A stretch of 64,000 nt of DNA from Pararge aegeria (Eukaryota > Arthropoda > Insecta > Lepidoptera > Nymphalidae), in NCBI RefSeq assembly GCF_905163445.1, contig NC_053202.1, forward strand, positions 7,192,001-7,256,000, read 5' to 3'. The notes under the pieces are model-generated. The model searched no databases. It saw nothing but the letters and a program-made list of their open reading frames with translations, and was not told the origin of the DNA. Both the position numbers and the translations under genes were made by a program. This document shows positions 38,545-47,581 of this stretch, one piece after another; position 1 is the stretch's first letter; each line of letters begins with the position of its first letter.

Positions 38545-38985
38545 ATGGCAAAGCCACGGCCATAGCCACCAAGCCAGAACAGTGAAAATTTAGAAATTAT
38601 AAATTCCGAAATTGCTTCTGCCCGGGTTCAAACTTGGGACCTGCTACTTTTTTTTTATTTAGTTTTATTCCACTACAAGTTAGCCCTTGACTGCAATCTC
38701 ACCTGGTGGTAAGGGATGATGCAGTCTAAGATGGCAGCGGGCTAATCCGTTCTTGAGTATGGTAGTCATACCCCTAATCGGTTAATACGCGACATCGCAC
38801 CGGAACACTAAATCGCTTAGCGCACTACTTTGTCGTTAGGGTAGTAATTAGCCACGGCCAAAGCCTTCCACCAGTGCAGACCCGAGAAAATTCAGAAATT
38901 ATAAATTCCCAAATAACCCCTGCCGGGAACCGAACCCGGGACCTACTTAAAACCACACCACTCACCGCTTTGTCAGGGAAGTCGT
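38545..38985 (-). mobile_element. SINE family D: a full copy joined to the head of another
   Basis: 38648-38985 is a nearly complete minus copy, from a T-rich end and CCACTACAAGTTAGCCCTTG to the head CCGGGAACCGAACCCGGGAC (box B complement) and CACCGCTTTGTCAGGGAAG. 38545-38647 is the head side of a second copy (AGCCACGGCCATAGCC, GGGTTCAAACTTGGGAC). The full copy probably inserted into, or next to, the older one. Confidence 0.85.
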
Positions 38986-39389
38986 AAAATAACTAATTAA
39001 CTAACAGAACAATAGGAACTTATTTTACGTATTTCGATAACAAACTAAATCGCCTACATCTGAAGATTTGATTTGAATTGGATACGAAATCCAGTTGGAA
39101 AGACCATTATAAACGCCCGTCGAGTCGAATTATACTATCTGTTTATCGTAGTCTCCTACCTATTTCCGGAGGAATAAGGTGATGAAACTTCCCGGGTCAA
39201 AACAATCGTTAACCAACTGAGACCGGGTGTAGCGTACTATTAAGATACAATATATATCGTGGTCACGCGAGCGTGATTGTTATGATGTTTGAACACGCAC
39301 GCGAAATTAGGGGGTAAACTTTTTTTTGGGGAACTCCCATTAATTGGAAAAAGTTTTGTTTTGATTCACTACTTCTGTATTGGATATAC
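38986..39389. other. Unassigned sequence
   Basis: No gene or repeat is recognised. Confidence 0.35.
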
Positions 39390-39472
39390 ATTACTGATCG
39401 GGACCGGTGATAATCTAATGATCGGTTTCACTTTCACATCGAGCAAAGTTTGAATCCCAGCATGAATCTTTT
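39390..39472 (+). mobile_element. tRNA-like SINE head, unassigned
   Basis: GGGACCGGTGATAATCTAAT and AAGTTTGAATCCCAGCATGA resemble box A and box B segments about 45 bases apart. A T-rich run follows, and beyond it another repeat. Confidence 0.45.
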
Positions 39473-39474
39473 TT

Positions 39475-39660
39475 TTTTATAGTTCATGCCCGTTAGAAAG
39501 CAATGATGAGATCTAGGAGCACGCTTGCCTAGAAAAAGCCTATTCACTCTAGCCCTGAAGGTACTCAAATTATACGTGGCAGGAAACACAGTTGCCGGGA
39601 GGGCGTTCCACATCTTAGCGGCACGTATCAGAAACTTGGATAAAAATCTATAATTGTAAG
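39475..39660 (-). pseudogene. LINE ORF2 C-terminal fragment (CR1/jockey-like, tentative)
   Basis: The minus strand reads FLIRAAKMWNALPATVFPAT, YNLSTFRARVNRLFLGKRAP, an uninterrupted stretch. The W-N-x-LP...F-x-x-R-hydrophobic signature is common at the C-terminus of LINE reverse transcriptase proteins of CR1/jockey type. It is truncated on both sides, with a T-rich edge at 39470 corresponding to its 3' end. Confidence 0.65.
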
Positions 39661-39684
39661 AAAAGAAATCTATAATTCTTCTAG

Positions 39685-39750
39685 GTTACGTGCGTTTTAA
39701 ACGATTAGAATAACGGTGAAGGAAAACATTGTGAGGAAACAAGTAAGTTG
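39685..39750 (+). mobile_element. SINE family G fragment
   Basis: TACGTGCGTTTTAAACGATT and AACGGTGAAGGAAAACATTG and GAGGAAACAAG. It is a central piece only. Confidence 0.65.
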
Positions 39751-40447
39751 GTAGCAGCCCCAATACAAAATTTTAAGATTCAGTTGCCCCCCCATTTCCA
39801 ATGTGATTTGGATGCTATTTTTTTCAGTGACGTTTGTTCATGCAAAAGCTATAATTTAGTTTCAGAATTGGTTGCTAATACCTTTAGATAAGCCTACAAA
39901 AAATTAATTTCATAATATTTTCGTCTAAAGAATTGTTACTGTCAGTTTCATTTATTTTAATAAATTACAATACTAACTAATTAAAATTGACAGTCTTACT
40001 TGGTTCCTATCGTTCTACAATGTAGCAGTATGTTTTTCCCACAGCTGGTTTTATTCTTCTAATTAACACCTTAGGTAATCGTTGCAGATAGGCACCGAGG
40101 ACAAACCTCTGCGGTTTTTTCGGTGTTTTTATATGTAATTGCTTTATTTGATAAATAAATAAAAAAAAAAAAAAAAAAAACAGACGGACCTCCACACAAT
40201 AAAAGACAAAGTTATAATTAGATCCTCTTGGAGACATTAACTGTTTTATGGTCTTTTATAATAGAAATTTAAACAATGTATCGTGAGATTGGTATATAAT
40301 TGAAACGCGGGAGTTCTACTCTTCGATTTCAAATTAAAAGCTCTATCGAATAAGCAAATAAAAATAGCCGCTTTTTGGGCAAAAAATCACACCGTGGGCC
40401 GTTACGATTGATACATATTAAATCGATGGTTACTGGTATGCTAATTT
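39751..40447. other. Unassigned sequence
   Basis: AT-rich with a 20-base A run at about 40161-40180. The minus frame 40007-40237 includes that run and is not credible as a gene. Confidence 0.4.
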
Positions 40448-40540
40448 TTTTTCTATTCCACTACAATTAAGCTCAAGACCGCAATCTTACCTGGTGGTAA
40501 GTAATGATACAGTTTAAGATGGTAGCTAAAGGATTATGGC
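40448..40540 (-). mobile_element. SINE family D fragment
   Basis: T-rich edge, CCACTACAATTAAGCTCAAG, AATCTTACCTGGTGGTAAGT, GATACAGTTTAAGATGGTAG. It is cut off by the following family E copy. Confidence 0.78.
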
Positions 40541-40544
40541 AGTT

Positions 40545-40721
40545 TTTTTTGGTTAAAACCATCGCCTATAAACAGCAACACTTAACAGGTTATGCAAGGA
40601 GCATGTTCTGCAACATGCCGCCCTGTGTCCATTAATTGAGGCGTAGCCTGATGTACCTGAAACCGGGAATCGAACCCGGTGCCTCTTAAATCCAAGTGCT
40701 TACCGCTACGCCATGAAGGTC
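40545..40721 (-). mobile_element. SINE family E with intact tRNA-like head
   Basis: In element sense the head reads GACCTTCATGGCGTAGCGG then GCACTTGG, with box B CCGGGTTCGATTCCCGG (complement at 40664-40680), a perfect stem-loop. The body is GGCTACGCCTCAATTAATGG, AGGGCGGCATGTTGCAGAAC and ATAGGCGATGGTTTT. The clean boxes make this the reference copy for the family. Confidence 0.88.
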
Positions 40722-41064
40722 CTCAAAATAAATATTTTACTCAACCAAATGCAGGAAGCCTTAAAACTTGCGATAAACATAACCTAACTTAAAATCACAC
40801 TTTCCAGTATCCATAAAATTCCTTAAATTGGATAGATTAAAGGGAACAGAAGGGTAATTGAGGCATTAAACTGTGCCAGGGGACGGGTTATATCGATTAT
40901 TGCTTTACCTCGAAATATCCCTTGGGGCGAATTGGAGTTTCGTTTGGTCGGACTTATAACATTTCAGTGGTATTGAATTTCATTTACGCTTATAGTATGT
41001 CCAGTAAAGTTAACATGCAAGCCGCGAGAGAATCATGTCTACCCATTATCTCCTCTATACTGCC
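40722..41064. other. Unassigned sequence
   Basis: No feature is recognised. Confidence 0.35.
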
Positions 41065-41350
41065 TCGTTAGAACTAGTTTTAGCATGTTTAACTACAGAT
41101 CACTTGATCCCAGGTTTGAATAACGGGTCGGGCCCAAAATTTTTGGGTTTTATGTTTTTTCACTTAAAAAATTTTCAGTACCAGTGCGGAGTTTGGATAT
41201 TGGCAGTGTCAGAGAGCACGTAAAACCCACCCCGGTTAGTATCACTAACCTGTGATAATAGTCGTTTAAGCCCACCAACCCGCATCAAAGCAGCCTGGTG
41301 CTTGATTAATGCTCCAAACCGTCTATCCTAAGAGAGAGCAGGCCATCGAA
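41065..41350 (+). mobile_element. Family J retroposon
   Basis: Box-A-like ACTAGTTTTAGCATGTTTAA and box-B-like GATCCCAGGTTTGAATAACG, then TTTTCAGTACCAGTGCGG, GTATCACTAACCTGTGATAA, GCAGCCTGGTGCTTGATTAA and GAGAGAGCAGGCCATC. It is colinear with 19956-20276. The last 50 bases differ. Confidence 0.75.
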
Positions 41351-41448
41351 TCGAATAGTGAGACTTTAATATTCCAATAAGTTTTAACTCTTCATTCAGA
41401 AACGACATTTTTTTTTAATTCTATTTTAATAAATAAATATAAATATAG

Positions 41449-41691
41449 ACTACGACAATACACACAACGCAATCTAGCCCCAAAGTAAGCGTAGCTTGTG
41501 TTATGGGCACTAAGATGACTGATGAATATTTTGATGAATAATTTACATAAAAACTTATAATGTACAGATAAACAACCAGACACTGAAAAACAATCATGTT
41601 CTTCACACAAACATTTTTCATGTGTGGGAATCGAACCCACGGCTTTGGATTCGGAAAGCCGGGTCGCTGCATCTTGCGCCATTTGGCCGTC
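41449..41691 (-). mobile_element. SINE family A, full length
   Basis: Minus copy from ACTACGACAATACACACAAC to the head GACGGCCAAATGGCGCAAGA. Box B complement GGGAATCGAACCC is at 41628-41640. The head has several changes in box A. Confidence 0.9.
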
Positions 41692-41759
41692 AAATTGTAG
41701 ATAGAATAATTGCGTGGCTTGCAGATATAATAAGGTCTAGAGTTTGGAAACAGTAAAAA

Positions 41760-42053
41760 AAAAGTTAGTGGAGCTAACCTCTAGGCTATCAGCTTAGAGG
41801 TTTTTTTTGGCGTGGTGGAAAAGCTTTATTGGTTCCTCCGACCCTTGGGCAGGACGGAGGTTATGTGGGTCTCTCCCCTTTAAAGGGGGTATATCCAAAC
41901 TAAAAACCACCACAGCATGTCCCTCTTGTTAGCTTTGTTAGACGCCCGGAGAACCCGTTGCATACCTCCCGGACGTTTATCCACCAACCCAACCAATTTT
42001 CGAGGCTCCCGCGCTGGCAAGGAGGGGATCAGGACCTGTTATAACACCCTAGT
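41760..42053 (-). pseudogene. LINE ORF2 C-terminus and 3' UTR (R1-like, tentative)
   Basis: On the minus strand a frame open for about 52 codons (42038 to stop TAA at 41880-41882) includes KRPGGMQRVLRASNKANKRD and ends MLWWFLVWIYPL. The Trp-rich end and the Met-Gln-Arg block resemble the C-terminus of R1-type LINE proteins as I know them. The 3' UTR contains CCTCCGTCCTGCCCAAGGGT. The minus-strand reading then goes on to GC-poor sequence near 41765. Confidence 0.6.
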
Positions 42054-42177
42054 GAATGAATGAATACACTTTTATTGTACACCACATAAACATATAGAAA
42101 AATTATAAGTAAAAATTTAACAAAACGTATACAATTTGGCAGCCTTATCGCTACATAGCGATATCTTCCAGGCAACC
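42054..42177 (-). mobile_element. Family C mini-retroposon
   Basis: Minus copy with the constant 5' end GGTTGCCTGGAAGATATCGC at 42177, GCGATAAGGCTGCCAAATTG, and a 3' end near 42054 with TACAATAAAAGTG and a CATT-type tail. It directly abuts the LINE fragment. Confidence 0.8.
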
Positions 42178-42605
42178 AAACCTACCTACAACCTACCTGA
42201 CCTACCTGACCAACCTAGTGATAAATGATGACGCAAGCATAATGACAAAAACAATTATTTTCCTTCCCGAAGTGACCCTGATAACCCCTGAAGAAGCTGC
42301 TTCCGATATCGGTTTCATTTTAAAAGCGTTCTCGCCGAGCGTGGTGTGATAAATTAAAATTGCACTCCAGTTTAATCTAAACGTTCGAGCGGTCTCACGA
42401 TAATTGAAAAGGGAAGTATAATGTTATAAAAATTTCAGTTTAAATTGTTGCTGTTAGAAAATAAAAAACACATTAAAAGTAACTTAGGTTTAGAAAGCGA
42501 TAAAAGTCTGCACTTTTCTTCAGTATAATTATTAGAAGTAGACTCTTTCTAACTCTATTTCTTTCTCTCTCATTAAATGAAAGGTGAGTAAAAATGTTAC
42601 AGTTC
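42178..42605. other. Unassigned sequence
   Basis: No gene is recognised. GACCTACCTGACC and relatives repeat at 42181-42215 (ACCTACCTACAACCTACCTG). Confidence 0.4.
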
Positions 42606-42915
42606 CTTTTTTTTTTATTCCACTACTAGTTAGCCCTTTACTGCAATCTCATTTGATGATAAGTTATGATGCAGTCTAAAATGGTAGCGGGCTAATCTGT
42701 TAGGGCTATGGCAGTTTTATTAAACCCAAACCCCTAATCGGCTTCCACGCGACATCGTACCAGAACGCTTAATCGCTTAGCGACACGTCTTTCTCGGTAG
42801 CCATGGGCAAAGCCTCCCATCAGATCAGACCAGAGAAAATTCTGAAAGTATAAACTCCCGAGTATCCCCTGCCGGAAATCGAACCGACTTGAAACCACAA
42901 ATGGTCAAGTGGTCG
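42606..42915 (-). mobile_element. SINE family D, nearly complete
   Basis: T-rich end, CCACTACTAGTTAGCCCTTT, GATGCAGTCTAAAATGGTAG, CCCCTAATCGGCTTCCACGC, AACGCTTAATCGCTTAGCGA, AGAGAAAATTCTGAAAGTAT, and the box-B complement GGAAATCGAACCG at 42883. The head is partly deleted. Confidence 0.86.
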
Positions 42916-42974
42916 TCAAAAGTTCGTATCCTTTGTTTAATGGAACTGCGAGGCACCTTTACTTGGTTAGTATT

Positions 42975-42999
42975 GTACATACGAGTATATACGTATATA

Positions 43000-43041
<42 letters not shown>

Positions 43042-43112
43042 TATATAATAAACAATACAATACTAACCTAGTGTGTGTATAAGTGATCTAGATATATATA
43101 TATATATATATG
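42975..43112. repeat. TA microsatellites
   Basis: Long TA runs at about 42975-43050 and 43091-43112 separated by a short unique stretch. A minus frame (42825-43055) made largely of Ile-Tyr repeats comes from these runs. Confidence 0.95.
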
Positions 43113-43199
43113 TAAGACATTTTATATTTTAAAACCCGGTCCTAACCGGGTTTGGGGAAAAAGACTCTGGGGCATCTGAGACCTTTTCCGAAATCAATA

Positions 43200-43342
43200 G
43201 TATCTTAGGACCCACCCGTATGTAAGGAACTAAAATGGCGTGTGAACTTTTTAATAAATAATATACATAAATAGTTAAATACAGATAATGTACATATAAA
43301 CACTCAGACACTGAAATCGATAGCCTTGGATACAGAAAGCAA
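43200..43342 (-). mobile_element. SINE family A, degenerate
   Basis: AATAATATACATAAATAGTT, CACTCAGACACTGAAATCG and GCCTTGGATACAGAAAGC survive. The tail and most of the head are lost. Confidence 0.6.
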
Positions 43343-44077
43343 GTGTGTGAAGTGATACATCTTGGTTTTCACTGTTTTTGGATACAATGCAATAATGGCT
43401 GAATGAACGCTCTGTATGTTCTTAGTTCTGTATTCGCGGGCTATTTTTGTTACTAGGCTAAGTTTATTTGTTACACATTCGCGCTTTAAGTATTTAAGAG
43501 ATCATCATGAAATAATACATATACGATGTCAGGAGTAGGTACAGAAAAGAACGCAATGTAATCCAGAAACAAAGATAAAATAACTTTTAGAAAGAACAGC
43601 TCGAATTTTTTAATAAAATCCACACTACGCGAGAGAAGAGAACAACATTAAAAAAAAAAAGGAATAAATGATTACGAAAAACGCAATTAGTTAAAAAATT
43701 TCAACAACAACGAATATCCCACATAACTTGAAATAAACGCGTGAAAATGTGAAAAGCGGGAGATTTTCCTTACCTCCAATTATTGAAAAAGCTTAAAAAC
43801 GTGATAGCTGACGGCATAATGTTGGTCAGATTAAAAATGTTCTGTTAAATTGAAACCAAAGGGCCGATAATAGTAAAGGGGAAAATCATGCATTATTTTT
43901 ATATGCTTATTATGACAGATATATTACAATAGAGCTTTTTGTGACAGAGCTCGTCCGGGTAAGTACTGCCGTCATGCTGCACACTGCTACACTGCTTATT
44001 TCTGACACGTAGCAAAAATGCTGTATTCCGGTCTGGAGGGCGTGGTTTCCGGTGCGGCTTAACACTTATGTCTCAGG
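43343..44077. other. Unassigned sequence
   Basis: About 0.7 kb without a recognised repeat or gene. It includes a short TGAAAACGTGA-like stretch near 43790. Confidence 0.35.
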
Positions 44078-44164
44078 TTTTTTTTTTATTCCGCTACACT
44101 GACTGCAATACCACCTAGGTACGAGATGATGCAGTCTAAGATGGTAGCACACACACACACACAT
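44078..44164 (-). mobile_element. SINE family D fragment ending in an AC microsatellite
   Basis: T-rich end, CCGCTACACTGACTGCAATA, GATGATGCAGTCTAAGATGG then AC repeats (44147-44164). Confidence 0.78.
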
Positions 44165-44854
44165 ATACATAATACCACATATCAAAATTCTTCAACGTTC
44201 TGTCCTAGGTTCTGCCGTCGTGAAAAAAAGTATGTTTACAGTCTGTACATCTTGTAACAAAATCAGGTCAGGTGGGTCATTATTTACAGCTATCTCATCA
44301 ACGCGGAATGACGAAAATCAATAAATTCTATCCGGCGAGATACATAAACCTTGATATTGGTTCAGCCTTTCCAATTAATAGGAAGATCGCGATACCACCG
44401 AGGTTGATGGAGTTCTTATCTCTCAGTATCTAAAGACCCTGATATTACTGTTATATTATTGACGCCTTTATTCTTCGAAGGTTATCCATGAAGCAAATTA
44501 TGAAAACGATAGTCTCTCTTTCATTAATCAAAGAAGATATAGGTAGCATTTTCGCAAGCTCGCTTCGGATTAGAATCTCATAATCTATAGTCCGAAATGC
44601 TAACCATATAAACAGCAAAGCAGTAATTGCTTAATATGTTAGTGTCTACTCCTCGACACAATATTGCTCCCACGGGCATTATCGTTCAATGCATCTCATT
44701 GATACATTGAAGGATAAGATGCTGTGGAAGATTACAATTTATAGGCCGGTAATAATAAACCAACATTGAGATCAGAACAGGTTCTCAAATTGGGTCTTAA
44801 TGATGGATTAACAAATACATGAGACCTTTTTCTTAGCTTAAAATTATCAACACC
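44165..44854. other. Unassigned sequence
   Basis: No gene or repeat family is recognised. An imperfect inverted pair AATGCATCTCATTGATACATT is at 44689-44709. Confidence 0.35.
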
Positions 44855-45015
44855 TTCCGCAGCATCTGGGCATAGGCCTCCTTTCTCATAAGCGAGCCGT
44901 TTTTAAAGCATTTACACGCTGTTTCAATGTGGGTTAGTGGGCTTTAACGACTGCATCACAAGTAAGTAACCGGAACCGACGGCTTAGCGTGCTCTGCAAG
45001 GCACGCGGGTCGACA
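44855..45015 (-). mobile_element. Family J retroposon, minus
   Basis: CTTCCGCAGCATCTGGGCAT, AGGCCTCCTTTCTCATAAGC, GCATTTACACGCTGTTTCAA and GTGGGCTTTAACGACTGC. It parallels the reverse complement of 20115-20275. The head is not found. Confidence 0.68.
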
Positions 45016-45056
45016 CCGCTAAGGGAAGCTGAAGTCCTAATAAATATTAAAAAAAT

Positions 45057-45424
45057 ATACTACGACAATTCACACATCGCCATCTAACCCCAAAGTAAGC
45101 GTAGCTTGTGTTATGGGTTCTTAGATGACTGATGAATGTTTTTATGAATAATATAAATAAATACTTATTATATATTCATAAATAACCAGACACTGAAAGA
45201 CATTCATGTCATAACAAACAAAGGTTGTCTGGAAGAGATCGCTTTAGTGATAAGACCACCTTTGCACGCTCTATTTTCTATTATAAGTTTTTTCTGTATA
45301 TGTGTTTACTTGTGCAATTAAGATTTCAAACAAACAAACATTTTTCAGCTGTGGGAATCGAACCCACGGCCTTGGACTCAGAATCAGAAAGCCGGGTCGC
45401 TGCCCACTGCGCCAATCTGCCTAG
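45057..45424 (-). mobile_element. SINE family A split by a family C insertion
   Basis: Outer parts 45057-45222 (ACTACGACAATTCACACATC to CATTCATGTCATAACAAACAAA) and 45329-45424 (AACAAACAAACATTTTTCAG to the head). Box B complement GGGAATCGAACCC is at 45354-45366. The 10-bp word AACAAACAAA flanks the inserted family C copy at 45213-45222 and 45329-45338. Confidence 0.92.
45223..45328 (+). mobile_element. Family C mini-retroposon with 10-bp TSD
   Basis: 106 bp: it starts GGTTGTCTGGAAGAGATCGC, passes GTGATAAGACCACCTTTGCA, and ends TGTGCAATTAAGATTTC. The TSD fixes both borders, so the family's constant 5' end is a real element end and not a truncation point. No protein, and no clear box A or B. 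Confidence 0.9.
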
Positions 45425-45774
45425 TATTAGTAGGGATTAATAAAAAGCGGCAATGCAAGCTATAAATAAGTTATTGTAGTGTATATAATATAATTGATGC
45501 ATTTGACGTCATAGCAGAGTTTTTATCAAGGTTACAAATGCTATCGATTGATTATTAACATGAAGTTTCTCAAGGACACAATGATATTATATGTAGACAT
45601 TGCGTATAGTTTAATTAGCATTTTAAGATATATAGAACTTAAGCCCACCTCGCGGTCTCGAAGTCTTTAACGACCACAGGCTAAAAATTTTACAATTTCT
45701 AAATACCTGGCTGGATCTATCACTTAGAAAGCCGCAGTGCCACTGCACAAGCCACAGAGCCACTGCACAAGTGG
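45425..45774. other. Unassigned sequence
   Basis: No recognised feature. GCCGCAGTGCCACTGCACAA and GCCACAGAGCCACTGCACAA (45731-45771) form a short tandem repeat. Confidence 0.45.
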
Positions 45775-45970
45775 GGTCTTATGAAAATTAAGCTTAATTT
45801 GCTATACTCCGCGAACGGCAGTAGAATCTGTATGGTGTAATTTGTAATTACTTCAATCCGTATACTCCACACCAAACAGATCCTCGGCAATGTACCCTCT
45901 ACGCACGTTTCGCTACGAAACCAGAGCATCCTCCGGAGATGTTGACTTTACAATGATTAATTGTTAAGAC
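45775..45970 (-). mobile_element. Family H foldback repeat, half unit
   Basis: TATGAAAATTAAGCTTAATT, GCTATACTCCGCGAACGGCA, CTGTATGGTGTAATTTGTAA, CCAAACAGATCCTCGGCAAT, CCTCCGGAGATGTTGACTTT and ACAATGATTAATTGTTAAG. It corresponds to one arm plus the core of the 36.4 kb copy. Confidence 0.78.
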
Positions 45971-46078
45971 TGAGTCTTATCCAACAAGTGGGGTCGACAA
46001 AACTCCGGACTGGTACTAACATTTTTCAAAAGACGAATCCGATACCTTACAAGGTTAAGCTTGACCCCGATATCAATT

Positions 46079-46170
46079 GACGACCTCCTTGGCGCAGTGT
46101 TAAGCGCCGCAGTTTAAAACGGGATGTTCCAGGTTCGATCCCCAACAGAAAATAATTGGAATATATAGCT
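46079..46170 (+). mobile_element. SINE family D head, 3'-truncated
   Basis: GACGACCTCCTTGGCGCAGT (box A), a short AGCGCCGCAG, and CCAGGTTCGATCCCCAAC (box B, 46130-46147). The body is lost after about 90 bp. Confidence 0.78.
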
Positions 46171-46389
46171 TCTAATTTTTTTTTGTTAAATTTTAGAATT
46201 GTTTACGAGCTAAGCCGTGGGCAGACAGCTTTGAATTTTGGTATGCATGTCACCTATGCTATGGAAACGTACATGTACTTTCTATATCGATCTCTCAAAT
46301 GGTTACCGTGGGATTAAGTATTTTTAACAAGCGAAGCTTTAAACCCAATTCTGAAGTCCACGCTGACAGAGTCGCGGGCAAGAGCTAGT
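46171..46389 (+). mobile_element. Helitron-like element, 3' part
   Basis: GCCGTGGGCAGACAGCTTTG, TTGGTATGCATGTCACCTAT and GGGATTAAGTATTTTTAACA. It ends ACAGAGTCGCGGGCAAGAGC with CTAG at 46385-46388. The 5' terminus is not identified. Confidence 0.65.
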
Positions 46390-46399
46390 AAGTAAATAA

Positions 46400-46628
46400 C
46401 GTCCGCTCTCATCTGTCACAAAACAGAAAAGTTCTAAAGATTGTTAAACTAAAAAATGATGTTGGAAAAGAGCAATCTGCTGAGTTTCTTGCCGGCTCTT
46501 CTCAGTGGAATCTGCTTTCCGGAACAGGTGGTAGAGTCGCTACAAACAGACTGACCATCAATTTTAAAAGTGCTTATAAAGTAGGCCGTCTTGAAATAAA
46601 TGAATATAGATTTTTTTTGAATTTCGAA
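46400..46628 (+). mobile_element. Family I repeat
   Basis: GCTCTCATCTGTCACAAAAC, GCAATCTGCTGAGTTTCTTG, GGAACAGGTGGTAGAGTCGC, AAGTGCTTATAAAGTAGGCC and the end TTGAAATAAATGAATATAG. The tRNA-like head seen at 18.7 kb is not present. Confidence 0.82.
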
Positions 46629-47329
46629 TAAAAAATAGAAAAACAGAAGCCATTTAGTAACGTGTTTGCTTAGCACTCACCTGCATCGCTTAGGGTCGTT
46701 CGTAGCGTTTGCAACGCATGACTGAAGCTACCGATTCCAGCTGAAAATCAGCGCTGCATGCTTTTATAAAAAAAAAAAAACGTGTAGTAAAAAAAAGGGA
46801 TAAAAGAAAAATATTTTATATTTTTAAGAAAAATATTTTATATTTTTCTATATAATCCTTTTGTATGTTCACCGATCAAAGGTTGTTGTCATAACAAACT
46901 TCTAAGTAATTATCTGAAACGTGTAGCATAAAGCCTTATGCTTCTCTATCTTATCTAGGTTTAGAAGATTACCCATCGATGCGCGTTTCTAAAATCGCAC
47001 GCATGGATTTTCTAGATTTTTGTCTTAGAACTTATGTCGCCTTAGTAGATCGACAGTGTATAAATACAGCATCAATGTAGGCGATTTTAAGCTTATTTAA
47101 ATAGACTTAACGTCATCATCTCTAAAATGGTATGTCAACAAGTTTTTTTTGTAGCTTTTTAAAAATTCCGCATTTCCCGATATAAAATGTTTCCTATGAC
47201 CGTCTCTAGAATGCAAACTTTTTCTATGAAAAATATCACTAAGATAAGTTATGCATGAATATCAATAAATTATAGTAATAGTAATTTTAACTAGAACCAT
47301 TAATGGATAAATATAATTATTTGTCCACT
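46629..47329. other. Unassigned sequence
   Basis: No gene is recognised. AAAAATATTTTATATTTTT is duplicated at 46806-46847 in a short tandem. Confidence 0.4.
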
Positions 47330-47446
47330 TCCATGGATGCATGCTACATGAGTGCCAAATTTTATCAGGATTGGTTCAACGGTTGAAACGACCATAGGTA
47401 AAAAACAAACACACTTTTGCATTTATAATGCAAGTATCGATATATT
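47330..47446 (-). mobile_element. Helitron-like 5' fragment
   Basis: GCATGCTACATGAGTGCCAA, ATTTTATCAGGATTGGTTCA and ACAAACACACTTTTGCATTT. The order equals the 5' region of Helitron-type elements here, on the minus strand. Confidence 0.5.
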
Positions 47447-47581
47447 TATATAACTTGGAGCCATCTGTCTCCTATCTTCGGGATCTTATTAATTGTCTTA
47501 GTAAATATATGCGCAAACAACCTTAATCAGATAAGAAGCACTGAATGATTTGTTAATATTTACTTGGTATTGTTTCTAGTT

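Noticed and set aside
42825..43055. 76-codon frame
   Set aside because: It consists mostly of Ile-Tyr repeats encoded by a TA microsatellite and part of a SINE D.
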